Assembly (NCBI RefSeq): GCF_026619435.1
Contig: NZ_JAOVZQ010000001.1
Location: forward strand, 3,975,501 to 4,039,500
From: Hoeflea ulvae
Lineage (GTDB): Bacteria; Pseudomonadota; Alphaproteobacteria; Rhizobiales; Rhizobiaceae
Length of the DNA stretch: 64,000 nt
Direction of reading: 5' to 3'
Made by a program: the position numbers and the translations under genes
Part shown: positions 8,486-16,725 of the stretch, in pieces
How positions within the stretch are numbered: position 1 is the first letter of the stretch
Layout of the letters: each line of letters begins with the position of its first letter
Notes under the pieces: model-generated
Told to the model about the DNA's origin: nothing
Database searches by the model: none
What the model saw: only the letters and a program-made list of their open reading frames with translations

Positions 8486-9730
8486 TCAATCCTCTTTCAG
8501 CCGGTCCATGGCCCAGCCGACGGTGAAGCCGTGCAGGACTGTCGACATCAGGATGACCAGCCCGATCAGCGACCAGAGCTGGGCCTCGTTGGTGAACTCG
8601 ACATGGCTGCCAGCATAGCACAGATAGTAGATCGAGCCGATGCCGCGGACCCCGTAGACCGACACCACCGCCCGGTCGCGGTGATCGAGTCCGGTTCCGG
8701 TCAGCGCGATCCACCCCGACAGCGGCCGGATCACCAGGATCAAGAGCAGCGCCACGACGAAATGCGTCCAGGTCAGATCGGCAAACAGGATCGGCAGGAC
8801 GCTTCCGAGCGCGATCAGCAGCAGCGCCGTCAGCGCGTGCTCGATGGATTCGGAAAAATCATGCAGCTGACGGTGGAAATGATGTTCGGCCTTGATCCGC
8901 CGCAGCGTCAGGCCGAGCACCGCCACCGCGATGAAGCCATAGCCTTCGATCAGCTCGGTCGAGCCATAGCACAAAAGCACGCCCGCCAGCGCAATCACCC
9001 CGGAGCCGGTTTCGGCCAGCACGGCTCCCCCGGGCACCGCGAACAGGACATAACCGAGGATGCGGCCACCGAGCCAACCCATGCCGACACCGAGCGCGAT
9101 GCGGTAGGCGATGTCGCGCAGGAACCAGTCCAGCGCCCAGACCCCGGGATTGAGGCCTTCGGCCGCGATGATCAGCCCCAGATAGACGAAGGGAAAGGCC
9201 AGCCCGTCATTGAGGCCGGCTTCCGTTGTCAGGGTGAAGCGGACCGGGTGTTCGGCGCCTTCATGCGGTGGTCCGACCTGCACATCGGCGGCCAGCACCG
9301 GGTCTGTCGGCGCCAGCACCGCGCCGAGCAATATCGCGCCTGCAACCGTCAGCCCGACAAGTCCGATGCCGAGCATGGCGACGGCGAGGATGGTCAGGGG
9401 CATGGCGACGGCCAGCATGCGGGCCGTCGGTGTCCAGCGTCTCCACGGACGCAGGCTGTCGATGCGCATGCCGGCGCCGAACAGCGCCACGATGACGGTC
9501 AGCTCGCTCACCAGTTCCCAGGCCATCGGCGCCTGGCGCGGATCGGGCAGCGTCGGCAGCCCGGGGATCATCAGGGCCGCGCCGGCGCCAAACAGGATCA
9601 TCAGCGGTGCTGCCGCCGGTTCGCGCTTGGAAATCAGCCGCGGCAGCCATCGTGCGGCGATGACGATCACGCCGATGACAGCGAGCGCGATGTGGTAGGA
9701 ATTCAGAGCGAAAAACGGTTCGTGCTGCAC
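8486..9730 (-). CDS. CPA1-family cation/proton antiporter (NhaP type)
   Basis: A roughly 414-residue polytopic protein with about 12 membrane segments. The core motif LGAVLAPTDPVLAADVQVGPP is the discontinuous-helix TDP signature of CPA1 exchangers, followed by EAGLNDGLAFPFVYLGL, which contains the ion-binding ND pair. It should exchange Na+ or K+ for H+ across the inner membrane. I prefer GTG 9730, which starts just before the first helix; the open frame runs further up but encodes an unrelated Arg/Gly-rich leader. It sits between the two parts of the iron transporter and is convergent with the permease gene, eight bases apart. Confidence 0.86.
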   Translation of the reverse strand: MQHEPFFALNSYHIALAVIGVIVIAARWLPRLISKREPAAAPLMILFGAGAALMIPGLPTLPDPRQAPMAWELVSELTVIVALFGAGMRIDSLRPWRRWTPTARMLAVAMPLTILAVAMLGIGLVGLTVAGAILLGAVLAPTDPVLAADVQVGPPHEGAEHPVRFTLTTEAGLNDGLAFPFVYLGLIIAAEGLNPGVWALDWFLRDIAYRIALGVGMGWLGGRILGYVLFAVPGGAVLAETGSGVIALAGVLLCYGSTELIEGYGFIAVAVLGLTLRRIKAEHHFHRQLHDFSESIEHALTALLLIALGSVLPILFADLTWTHFVVALLLILVIRPLSGWIALTGTGLDHRDRAVVSVYGVRGIGSIYYLCYAGSHVEFTNEAQLWSLIGLVILMSTVLHGFTVGWAMDRLKED

Positions 9731-9928
9731 ATTGTGATCCCATGCCGGAGAGTGGCAAACATAGTCCGACGTGGCCGTTGAACGAGGCCGGTCCGCGAGT
9801 GTGTGGCCACCATCATAACGGAGTTGCGTCTCGCGTGCATACAGCTTTTCAAGTCTGTTGTGACCGACGCGGAACCGGCCCCGGCCCCCCGGGTCTGATC
9901 TCCCGCTTTCGTCGGTGAATCCTGCCCA

Positions 9929-9961
9929 CAAAAAAAGGCCCGGACGCCAAATGTCCGGACC
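9929..9961 (-). terminator. rho-independent terminator of the iron-binding protein gene
   Basis: Read on the minus strand, GGTCCGGAC pairs with GTCCGGGCC (one G-U) around a 7-base loop and is followed by seven T. It lies about 60 bp after the stop codon of the gene ending at 10020. Confidence 0.85.
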
Positions 9962-10019
9962 TTCCTTATGCCGGGGAAACGGTCACTCCCCGGAAGATGA
10001 ATGCTGTCTCGAATTCGGC

Positions 10020-11051
10020 TTACTTGTAGCCGACCTCGTTGTAGATTTCCTGGGCGCGGGCCTGGTTCTTGCCAAGCTCGTTGAGGTTGAGCGTATCGGC
10101 CTTGAAGCTGCCCAGACCCTCGACCACGGAGGACGCAGCAACGCCCTCGACCACCGGATATTCATTGTTGCCATTGGCGAAATAGGACTGGGCCGACTCG
10201 GAGGTGAAATATTCGAGCAGCTTGATCGCATTGTCGCGGTTGGGCGCATGCGCAGCAACGCCGGCACCGGAGATGTTGACATGGGTGCCGTTGCCGTCCT
10301 GGTCGGGGAAGACCACGCCGATCTTGTCGATGCCCCTGGTCAGGCCGTCGACATCGCCGGCCAGGCCGCGGGCGAAGTAATAGGTGTTGGCAATGGCAAT
10401 GCCGCATTCACCCGACACAATGCCGCGCAGCTGGTCGGTGTCGCCACCCTGCGGGTCGCGCGCCAGATTGTCCTTGAGACCCTGCGCCCATTCCTTTGCG
10501 GCCTCGTCGCCATTGTGGGCGATATAGGCGCCGAGCAGCGACAGCATGTAGATGTTGGAGCTCGAGCGGGCGCACAGCAGGCCCTTGTATTTCGGGTCGG
10601 CCAGGGCGGCATAGGTCTGCGGCGGCTCGCTGACCTTGTCCTTGTCATAGAAGATCACCCGGGCGCGCTTGGAAATGCCGAACCAGTGGCCTTCGGGATG
10701 GCGCAGGCTGTCGGGCACGCGGCTGTTGAGCGTTTCGGACTCGACCGCGGCCAGCAGGCCGGCCTGGTCGGCGCGCCACAGGCGGCCGGCATCGGCGGTG
10801 ATGAACACATCGGCCGGGCTGTTGGCGCCTTCGGCCTTCATCCGTTCGATCAGCTCGTCTTCCTTGCCTTCGATGAGGTTGACATTGATGCCGGTGGCCT
10901 CGGTGAAATCGCTGTAGAGCCGCTCGTCGGTGTCGTAGTGACGCGAGGAATAGATATTGACATCGCCATCGGCGAATGCCGGAGCGGCAACGCCTGCCAT
11001 CATGGCAACGGAAGCGAGAAGCGCAAGAACGCGGGGTGTAGAAGAGGCCAT
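10020..11051 (-). CDS. fbpA: Fe3+ ABC transporter periplasmic substrate-binding protein (FbpA/FutA type)
   Basis: A 343-residue periplasmic ferric-iron-binding protein. Residues 1-27 are a Sec signal peptide ending APAFA; the mature protein begins with the family start VNIYSSRHYDTDERLYSDF. The double tyrosine in ANTYYFARG is the conserved iron-ligand pair. ATG 11051 is preferred over 11063 because GGAG lies six bases before it. The gene is monocistronic, with its own terminator at 9929-9961, and its upstream region holds a nested palindrome containing a TGA-N9-TCA box, so iron-dependent repression by RirA is likely. The partner permease is probably the gene at 6786-8477. Confidence 0.9.
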   Translation of the reverse strand: MASSTPRVLALLASVAMMAGVAAPAFADGDVNIYSSRHYDTDERLYSDFTEATGINVNLIEGKEDELIERMKAEGANSPADVFITADAGRLWRADQAGLLAAVESETLNSRVPDSLRHPEGHWFGISKRARVIFYDKDKVSEPPQTYAALADPKYKGLLCARSSSNIYMLSLLGAYIAHNGDEAAKEWAQGLKDNLARDPQGGDTDQLRGIVSGECGIAIANTYYFARGLAGDVDGLTRGIDKIGVVFPDQDGNGTHVNISGAGVAAHAPNRDNAIKLLEYFTSESAQSYFANGNNEYPVVEGVAASSVVEGLGSFKADTLNLNELGKNQARAQEIYNEVGYK

Positions 11052-11073
11052 TGGAAACTCCATGGGTTTCGGA

Positions 11074-11108
11074 TGAATAAACCTGACTGTAACGATCATG
11101 TTTATTCA
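11074..11108. promoter_or_regulatory. nested palindrome with RirA-type IRO box before fbpA
   Basis: A perfect outer inverted repeat TGAATAAAC (11074-11082) / GTTTATTCA (11100-11108) encloses TGA-N9-TCA at 11084-11098; both share the centre 11091. TGA-N9-TCA is the known iron-responsive operator bound by RirA in rhizobia. It lies 23 bp upstream of the fbpA start. Confidence 0.6.
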
Positions 11109-11341
11109 GCGCCCGTTTTGCTGTCAACCGGCGGCGGTTGAAATAGATCGGAGAATTCAGTGCTGATTGAAAACCGGCCAGTCCGGCGACCAGCACCCGG
11201 TTGCACTCTCCCTCGCCTTTCTGGCAACCCGTCCAGAGCTCGGCACCGGAGAGCCCGGCAGGCCTCCGCAGGGCTGAACATGGCCCACCGCTTGCAACGA
11301 TTGTTTCCACACCCCACCTCGCAGCCTCACGGACAAGTTAC

Positions 11342-11356
11342 TAGACGACCGGTCTA
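11342..11356. promoter_or_regulatory. TetR-type operator before the TetR regulator gene
   Basis: TAGAC-GACCG-GTCTA lies 20 bp before the ATG at 11376, and its centre contains the perfect palindrome GACCGGTC (11347-11354). TAGAC/GTCTA arms are typical of NemR-like TetR operators that control adjacent quinone reductases, so autoregulation together with the downstream dehydrogenase is likely. Confidence 0.55.
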
Positions 11357-11375
11357 TTTATTCCTATGTCACCCC

Positions 11376-11964
11376 ATGACCGAAGCGAAGAAATCCGACC
11401 AGACCCGCTCCCGCATCCTTGCCGAAGGCCGCACGCTTGTGCTTGCCCAGTGGCTTTGGCGGGCTCGGGCTGACCGAACTGCTCACCGCCTCGGGCGTGC
11501 CGAAAGGCTCGTTCTATTACTATTTCGCCTCCAAGGAGGCCTTCGGCTGCGCCATGCTCACCGCCTATGTCAGCGACTATCTGGCAGCACTCGACACCAT
11601 CGTCGCCCGGCCACAGACGGCCGCGCAGCGCATGGACGATTTCTTCAGCGCCGCCTTGGGCGGCGAGGCCGGCTCGATGGCCGACCGCTGTCTCGTGGTC
11701 AAGCTCGCCGCCGAAATCAGCGACCTGTCGGAAGACATGCGCCAGATCCTCGACGGCGGCGTCAATTCCGTCCGCGAGCGCCTTGCCGGATTGCTGCGCG
11801 AGGGATCCGGTGACGGGTCCATCACGCTTCAGGCAGATCCGGATGCGGCGGCCGCCCTGCTCTATGCGCAATGGCTCGGAGCGGCCGTGATTGCAAAGCT
11901 GTCGCGAAACCCCGAACCGCTGCAACAGGCGATGGCCGACACCCGCCGCCGCTTCTTCAGCTGA
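11376..11964 (+). CDS. TetR/AcrR family transcriptional regulator, interrupted by a +1 frameshift
   Basis: The first frame from ATG 11376 reads KKSDQTRSRILAEGRTLVLAQ, the start of a TetR DNA-binding domain, then loses sense at CAGTGGCTTTGG. The other frame resumes with GFGGLGLTELLTASGVPKGS and FYYYFASKEAF, the recognition helix. Removing one base near 11453 (CAG[T]GGC) joins them into a 195-residue regulator of normal length with an intact ligand-binding domain. It is followed by the zinc-type dehydrogenase gene after 71 bp, and a TAGAC/GTCTA operator precedes it, so it probably represses both genes until an electrophile or quinone binds. A sequencing error is as likely as a real mutation. 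Confidence 0.85.
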
Positions 11965-12035
11965 CGGCTGCCAATTCCCACCCTTCCCTCCACCACAAAA
12001 TCCTGCGCTTTGCAGGCCCATCAAAGGATCCTCCC

Positions 12036-13013
12036 ATGAAAGCTGCAACCTACACACAATTCGGCGAACCAGCCGACGTGCTCGTGGTCAAGGACGTTGC
12101 CCGTCCGGAGCCAAAACCCGGTGAAGTCCTCATCCGCACCATTCTCTCGCCGATCCACAATCATGATCTGTGGACCATTCGCGGCACCTATGGCTACAAG
12201 CCCGAGCTGCCCGCGCTCGGCGGCAGCGAAGCCGTCGGCACCGTGGAAGCCGTCGGCGACGGCGTCGATGCGGCGCTGATCGGCAAGCGCGTCGTCAATG
12301 CCGGCAAGATCGGCACCTGGGCCGAATATTTCACCGCTCCTGCTGCCGGCATCCTGCCCCTGCCCGACGCGATCTCCGACGAGGCCGGCGCGCAGCTGAT
12401 CGCCATGCCGTTCAGCGCCATCTCGCTGCTCGAATTCCTCGACGTCAAGCAAGGCGACACCGTCATCCAGACCGCCGCAAACGGCGCTGTCGGCAAGATC
12501 TTCGCTGACCTGGCCCGTTCCCGCGGCATCACCACCGTCAACCTGGTGCGCCGCGCCGAGGCCGTGGCCGAGCTCGAAGCGCTCGGCATGGACAACGTGC
12601 TGTCGACCGACCAGGACGGCTGGCAGAAGCGCGCCCGCGACATCGTCGGCAAGGACGGCGCCCGGGCGGCGATCGATTCGGTCGGCGGCCCGATCGTCGC
12701 CGATATCGCCGATCTGCTCGGCCTCAACGGCCTGCTGGTCGTCTTCGGCACCGCGACAGGCGTGCCGCTTGAACTGCGCGCCAGCGCGATGATCACCAAC
12801 CACCTCACCGTCAAGGGTTTCTGGGGCTCGCGCATCAGCTCCGAAATGGCCGCTGACGAGAAGACCCGGCTGATCACCGAACTGGTCACGCTCGCCGCCC
12901 ACGGCAAGCTGAAGCTGCCATCGGGTGGCGAATTCAGCCTCGACAACGTCACAGACGCGGTCAAGGCATCGCTGACGCCGGGCAAATCCGGCAAGATCCT
13001 GATCCGTCCCTGA
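12036..13013 (+). CDS. zinc-type alcohol dehydrogenase-like / NADPH:quinone reductase family protein
   Basis: A 325-residue medium-chain dehydrogenase/reductase. The N-terminal GroES-like domain begins YTQFGEPADVLVVKDV; the Rossmann domain carries the variant nucleotide loop AANGAVGKIFADLARSRG. Catalytic-zinc cysteines are lacking, consistent with a zinc-free quinone oxidoreductase or enoyl-reductase. ATG 12036 agrees with family starts. Placed directly behind a TetR regulator gene with a NemR-like operator, it likely reduces quinones or reactive electrophiles with NADPH. A strong terminator follows at 13035. Confidence 0.87.
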   Translation: MKAATYTQFGEPADVLVVKDVARPEPKPGEVLIRTILSPIHNHDLWTIRGTYGYKPELPALGGSEAVGTVEAVGDGVDAALIGKRVVNAGKIGTWAEYFTAPAAGILPLPDAISDEAGAQLIAMPFSAISLLEFLDVKQGDTVIQTAANGAVGKIFADLARSRGITTVNLVRRAEAVAELEALGMDNVLSTDQDGWQKRARDIVGKDGARAAIDSVGGPIVADIADLLGLNGLLVVFGTATGVPLELRASAMITNHLTVKGFWGSRISSEMAADEKTRLITELVTLAAHGKLKLPSGGEFSLDNVTDAVKASLTPGKSGKILIRP

Positions 13014-13034
13014 TCCGGATCGACCACATAGTCA

Positions 13035-13068
13035 GGCCCGCGCCAGAGCTTTCTGGCGCGGGCCTTTT
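13035..13068 (+). terminator. rho-independent terminator
   Basis: GGCCCGCGCCAGA pairs perfectly with TCTGGCGCGGGCC around GCTT and is followed by TTTT. It ends the TetR/dehydrogenase unit and separates it from the convergent aldo/keto reductase gene. Confidence 0.85.
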
Positions 13069-13082
13069 GCAAGATGCCGGCG

Positions 13083-14054
13083 CTAGAGCCGCTCCTCCAG
13101 CCGGTCGGTCGCCGGCGCGGGCGTGCGCGACAATGCCGCGATATCGGCATGCAGCTCCGCGGTCATCTCGATGTCGACCGACGCCAGCGACGGCTGCAAT
13201 TGGGTGACATTGCGCGCGCCGATGATCGGACAGGTCACCGCCGGATGGGCCGCGGCCCAGGCCACGGCCAGCGAGACCGGATGCACCCCGAGGCCTTCGG
13301 CAAAGGCGGTGAACGCCTCGGCCACATCAAGGACCCAGTCCTCGCTGTAGCGTTTGGCATAATCCTGATTGGTGACAATGCGCCCGGCCTCGGGGCGCTT
13401 GCCCTTGCCATATTTGCCGCTGAGAAGCCCGCCGCCCACGGCCGAATAGGTGATCACGCCGAGATTTTCGGCCAAGGCCAGCGGAAAGATCTCCGATTCC
13501 GCCTGGCGCTTGACCAGCGAATACATCGGCTCGATCACATCGAAGCGGGGCCAGTTGTTTCTGGCCGAAATGCCGAGCCCCTTGGCGATCTGCCAGGCTG
13601 CGTAATTGCTGGCGCCGAGATGGAGCACCTTGCCGTCGGCCACCAGTCTTTCCAGCGCCCTCAGCGTTTCCTCAAGCGGCACTGATCCGTCCCAGCGATG
13701 CATGAACAGCACATCGATCCGGTCGGTGCCGAGCCGCTTGAGGCTGGCTTCCACCGCCCGGAGAATGTGGCGCCGGTTGCCGCCGCCGGCATTCACATCG
13801 TCTCCCATCGCGCCAAAACATTTGGACGTGATCACCAGCTCGTCGCGGGTTCCCCCGGCGAGCCTGCCGAGGATCGTTTCCGCAGCGCCTTTGGAATAGA
13901 CATCGGCGCAATCGAAGAAATTGATGCCCGCATCGCGGCACCGCGCATACATCCGCCCCGATTCCGCCTCGTCGGCATCGCCGCCGAACGACATGGTGCC
14001 GAAGCAAAGTTGCGACACCTGGATGCCGGTCTGGCCAAGCTGGCTGTATTTCAT
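13083..14054 (-). CDS. aldo/keto reductase
   Basis: A 323-residue (beta/alpha)8 NADPH-dependent oxidoreductase. The catalytic tetrad is visible as Asp48 and Tyr53 (FFDCADVYSKG), Lys78 (ITSKCFG) and His119 (LFMHRWDG). LGASNYAAWQI and the C-terminal PIIGARNVTQL are cofactor-binding landmarks. ATG 14054 has GGAGG upstream. The members of this subgroup act on varied aldehydes and sugars; the substrate is not evident. Its stop lies 14 bp from the terminator of the convergent dehydrogenase unit. Confidence 0.9.
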   Translation of the reverse strand: MKYSQLGQTGIQVSQLCFGTMSFGGDADEAESGRMYARCRDAGINFFDCADVYSKGAAETILGRLAGGTRDELVITSKCFGAMGDDVNAGGGNRRHILRAVEASLKRLGTDRIDVLFMHRWDGSVPLEETLRALERLVADGKVLHLGASNYAAWQIAKGLGISARNNWPRFDVIEPMYSLVKRQAESEIFPLALAENLGVITYSAVGGGLLSGKYGKGKRPEAGRIVTNQDYAKRYSEDWVLDVAEAFTAFAEGLGVHPVSLAVAWAAAHPAVTCPIIGARNVTQLQPSLASVDIEMTAELHADIAALSRTPAPATDRLEERL

Positions 14055-14419
14055 ATCTGGTCCCTCCCCGAATCTGTGCTTCCCTATACCGCCGGCTGTC
14101 CGGAAATCCAAAATCACCGACCCCGGTCATTCCCCGGAGCTTTCGTGCCGGTTCCCGCCGAAAGCCAGGCCTGAAAAAACCCGGGAGAAAACCGGATGAG
14201 CACCCACCCGCCGGCCTTGCGGCTGCCTCGATCATAACCCGGCGGCCTGACATGGGGATGAAAACCGCGTTGCCATGGCGCGTCCGGCCACCCGGCGTTG
14301 CCGGCAGACGGGCGCATACGGCCGGATAGCCGCCCCTTGCCACATCGCCAACCACCTGCAAAAATCCGCGTCCGCAGCAGCACCACCTTTGCCGCCACCC
14401 CAGCTTTCGGAGACCCCAC
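14055..14419. other. divergent intergenic region, no gene seen
   Basis: These 365 bases separate the divergent aldo/keto reductase and hydroxyacid dehydrogenase genes. They must hold both promoters, but I see no convincing -35/-10 pair, palindrome or RNA. Confidence 0.5.
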
Positions 14420-15313
14420 ATGACGCAAGCAACTGAAACCGTCGGCTTTGTCGGCGTCGGCCTGATGGGCCAGGGCATGGCCAAAAACATCGTCGAAAAG
14501 GGCTACAAGCTGACAGTGATCGCCCACCGCAACCGCGCGCCTGTCGAGGATCTGGTAGCGCGCGGCGCCACAGAGGCGACAAGCATGCAGCAGATGGCGG
14601 AAGCCTGCAGCGTGATCTTCCTGTGCCTGACCGGATCGCCCGAGGTCGAGGCCGCCATTGCCGCGCTGAAGCCGGGCCTGGCCCGCGGCAGCGTCATCGT
14701 CGACTGCTCGACCAGCGACCCGACGGTAACGCAGCGCATTGCCGCTGACCTTGCCGAAATCGGTGTCGATTTTGCCGATGCGCCGCTGAGCCGCACCCCG
14801 AAGGAGGCCTGGGAGGGCACGCTTGACTGCATGGTCGGCGCCAATGATGCGGTCTTTGCCCGGATCGAGCCGGTGATTGCCACCTGGGCCGCAAAGATCG
14901 TCCATATCGGCGGCATCGGTGACGGCCACAAGATGAAACTGCTCAACAATTTCATTTCGCTCGGCTATGCGGCGATCTATTCCGAAGCGCTGGCGCTGTC
15001 GCGCAAGGTCGGCATTCCGGTGGCCGAATTCGACAAGGTGATCCGCGGCGGGCGGATGGATTGCGGCTTTTACCAGACCTTCATGGGCTACACGCTGGAG
15101 GGCAACCGCGAGGCGCATAAATTCACCCTGACCAATGCCTACAAGGACATCCGCTATGTCGAGTCCATGGCCAATGCCGCCACGGTGACCACCACCATGG
15201 CCAGCGCCGTCAAGAACACATTTGCCGGCGCGGTGGCCACCGGCGGTGCGGGCTCGGAGGACTACGTCCCGCATCTGGCCGACTTCGTCGCAAAAGCCAA
15301 CGGGATCAAGTAA
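14420..15313 (+). CDS. NAD(P)-dependent beta-hydroxyacid dehydrogenase (3-hydroxyisobutyrate dehydrogenase family)
   Basis: A 297-residue two-domain dehydrogenase. The Rossmann loop GFVGVGLMGQGMA occupies residues 9-21; the family substrate-site segment DAPLSRTPKEAWEGTL and the catalytic-lysine segment GDGHKMKLLNNF are both present. Such enzymes oxidise 3-hydroxyisobutyrate, tartronate semialdehyde precursors or related hydroxyacids. The usual first motif (DAPVSGG) is altered to DAPLSRTP, which suggests a substrate other than 3-hydroxyisobutyrate. ATG 14420 has CGGAG seven bases upstream. Monocistronic. Confidence 0.87.
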   Translation: MTQATETVGFVGVGLMGQGMAKNIVEKGYKLTVIAHRNRAPVEDLVARGATEATSMQQMAEACSVIFLCLTGSPEVEAAIAALKPGLARGSVIVDCSTSDPTVTQRIAADLAEIGVDFADAPLSRTPKEAWEGTLDCMVGANDAVFARIEPVIATWAAKIVHIGGIGDGHKMKLLNNFISLGYAAIYSEALALSRKVGIPVAEFDKVIRGGRMDCGFYQTFMGYTLEGNREAHKFTLTNAYKDIRYVESMANAATVTTTMASAVKNTFAGAVATGGAGSEDYVPHLADFVAKANGIK

Positions 15314-15435
15314 GGCGCGCACACAATGCGGGACGGGCGATAACGGCATCATCCCGCCACTATGGACCCGATCAGGCCGGTGTGGATGAAATGCAGCATT
15401 GCCGGCCGCATAGGGCGCGGTGGTCTGCGGGAGTG

Positions 15436-15512
15436 TGGTAGGCCCGGAGGGACTCGAACCCCCAACCAATCCGTTATGAGCGGACGGCTCTAACCAGTTG
15501 AGCTACAGGCCC
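15436..15512 (-). tRNA. tRNA with CAU anticodon (probably Ile2, lysidine-modified; elongator Met possible)
   Basis: Minus-strand cloverleaf of 77 nt with encoded CCA: acceptor GGGCCTG/CGGGCCT (with G-U pairs), D arm GCTC/GAGC, anticodon stem GTCCG/CGGAT around loop CTCATAA, T arm GGGGG/CCCTC around TTCGAGT. The anticodon is CAU. It is not initiator tRNA. The GGTTA D-loop and TTGGTT variable loop look more like isoleucine tRNA(CAU) than elongator methionine tRNA. Confidence 0.9.
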
Positions 15513-15857
15513 GGAGGGTCACAGGGCGCGGGCGCCGCATGAGAGCTGCAACACGATGGTTGCAGGCAATGTCCCCGGCCGGACGCAAGGGTCCGGACGC
15601 TGGCGGTTTAGACCAAAATGAAAGCCATCACAAGCCGTTGCCGCATCGCCTGAATTTCCTGCAGCCATGGCCAGAGAGACGCGCCGGCGCTTGCCGCAAC
15701 AACCGGTGGCGGGGAGCAGCTGCAGGTCTTGCTGGGCCGCATTGCCGGGGTGAATGCGCGGCTGTAGGATTGGTCAGCAGCGGCTGCCGCAATGCGCCCA
15801 CAATCTGCCGCCAGACAAGGCGGGTTGGGACAATCCGGATCAATTTGGAGACTTTTC
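15513..15857. other. intergenic region, no gene seen
   Basis: A stretch of 345 bases between the divergent tRNA and SIMPL-protein genes. Overlapping short open frames occur in several phases but none has family character. Only the Shine-Dalgarno TTTGGAG at 15844-15850 is clear. Confidence 0.5.
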
Positions 15858-16613
15858 ATGACCCCCGCTATCAATCTCCGCCGCAGGATGATGTTCGCCG
15901 GCGCGCTTGCCGCCACCCTGTTTGCCGTGCCTGCCCTTGCCGATGAGGCCAGGCAGCCCGCACCGGGCGTGATCTCGGTTGTCGGCGAAGGCTCGGCCAG
16001 CATCGCGCCTGACATGGCGGTGGTCTCGCTCTCCGTGCTGCGCGAGGCCGAGACGGCGCGCGAGGCGCTTGACGCCAACAATGACGCGATGGCCAAGGTG
16101 CTTGCGGCAATGAAGCAGGAAGGCATTGCCGAGCGCGACCTGCAGACCGGCGCGTTTTCGATCCAGCCGCGCTGGTTCTATCCGCCCAACCGCAATGACG
16201 GCAAGGCCGAGGAGCCGCGGATCACCGGCTATGCCGTCAACAACACGCTGACCTTGCGGATCCGCGATCTGAGCCGGCTCGGCGCCATTCTCGACAGCTC
16301 GGTGACGCTCGGCGTCAACCAGGGCGGCGATGTGATGTTTACCAATGACGACCAGGACACGGTGCGCGAGGCCGCCCGGCTGGACGCCATTGCCAAGGCC
16401 AAGGCCAAGGCTGTCGCAATGACCGAGGCGCTCGGCGTCGGGCTCGGTCGCATCACCCAGATTTCGGAGAATTCCTATTCCGCGCCGCCGATGCCGATGG
16501 CGCGCGCCGAAATGGCAATGATGTCGCCCAAATCCGACAGTTCGGTGCCGGTGGCCTCGGGAGAGAACGAGTACCGGGTCAGCGTCAGCATTTCCTGGGA
16601 AATCACCCAGTAG
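15858..16613 (+). CDS. SIMPL domain (DUF541) periplasmic protein
   Basis: A 251-residue exported protein. A Sec signal peptide ends at about VPALA (residues 1-25); the mature part begins with the family motif GVISVVGEGSASIAPDMAVVSLSV and contains the SIMPL repeats EALDANNDAMAKVLAAMKQEGI and AIAKAKAKAVAMTEALGVGLG. SIMPL proteins form periplasmic or outer-surface oligomers and are linked to oxidative stress or envelope functions, without a known enzymatic activity. ATG 15858 has TTTGGAG eight bases upstream. Own terminator at 16651. Confidence 0.9.
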   Translation: MTPAINLRRRMMFAGALAATLFAVPALADEARQPAPGVISVVGEGSASIAPDMAVVSLSVLREAETAREALDANNDAMAKVLAAMKQEGIAERDLQTGAFSIQPRWFYPPNRNDGKAEEPRITGYAVNNTLTLRIRDLSRLGAILDSSVTLGVNQGGDVMFTNDDQDTVREAARLDAIAKAKAKAVAMTEALGVGLGRITQISENSYSAPPMPMARAEMAMMSPKSDSSVPVASGENEYRVSVSISWEITQ

Positions 16614-16650
16614 CGGCACCGTGCCGGCCGCCTGTTGATGAATGCGAAAG

Positions 16651-16682
16651 AACCCCGGGAGCGAGTTGCTTCCGGGGTTTTT
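16651..16682 (+). terminator. rho-independent terminator of the SIMPL protein gene
   Basis: AACCCCGGGAGC pairs with GCTTCCGGGGTT (one mismatch) around GAGTT and is followed by TTT. It may also serve the convergent gene ending at 16726. Confidence 0.75.
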
Positions 16683-16725
16683 GCTTTGGTGTGATTGGGC
16701 AGGCGGGATTACCGGTCCCAGCCGA

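Noticed and set aside
6831..9781. Very long open frames antisense to and overlapping the permease and antiporter genes
   Set aside because: Translations are Arg/Gly/His-rich without fold character and lie opposite clear genes; typical shadows of GC-rich coding DNA.
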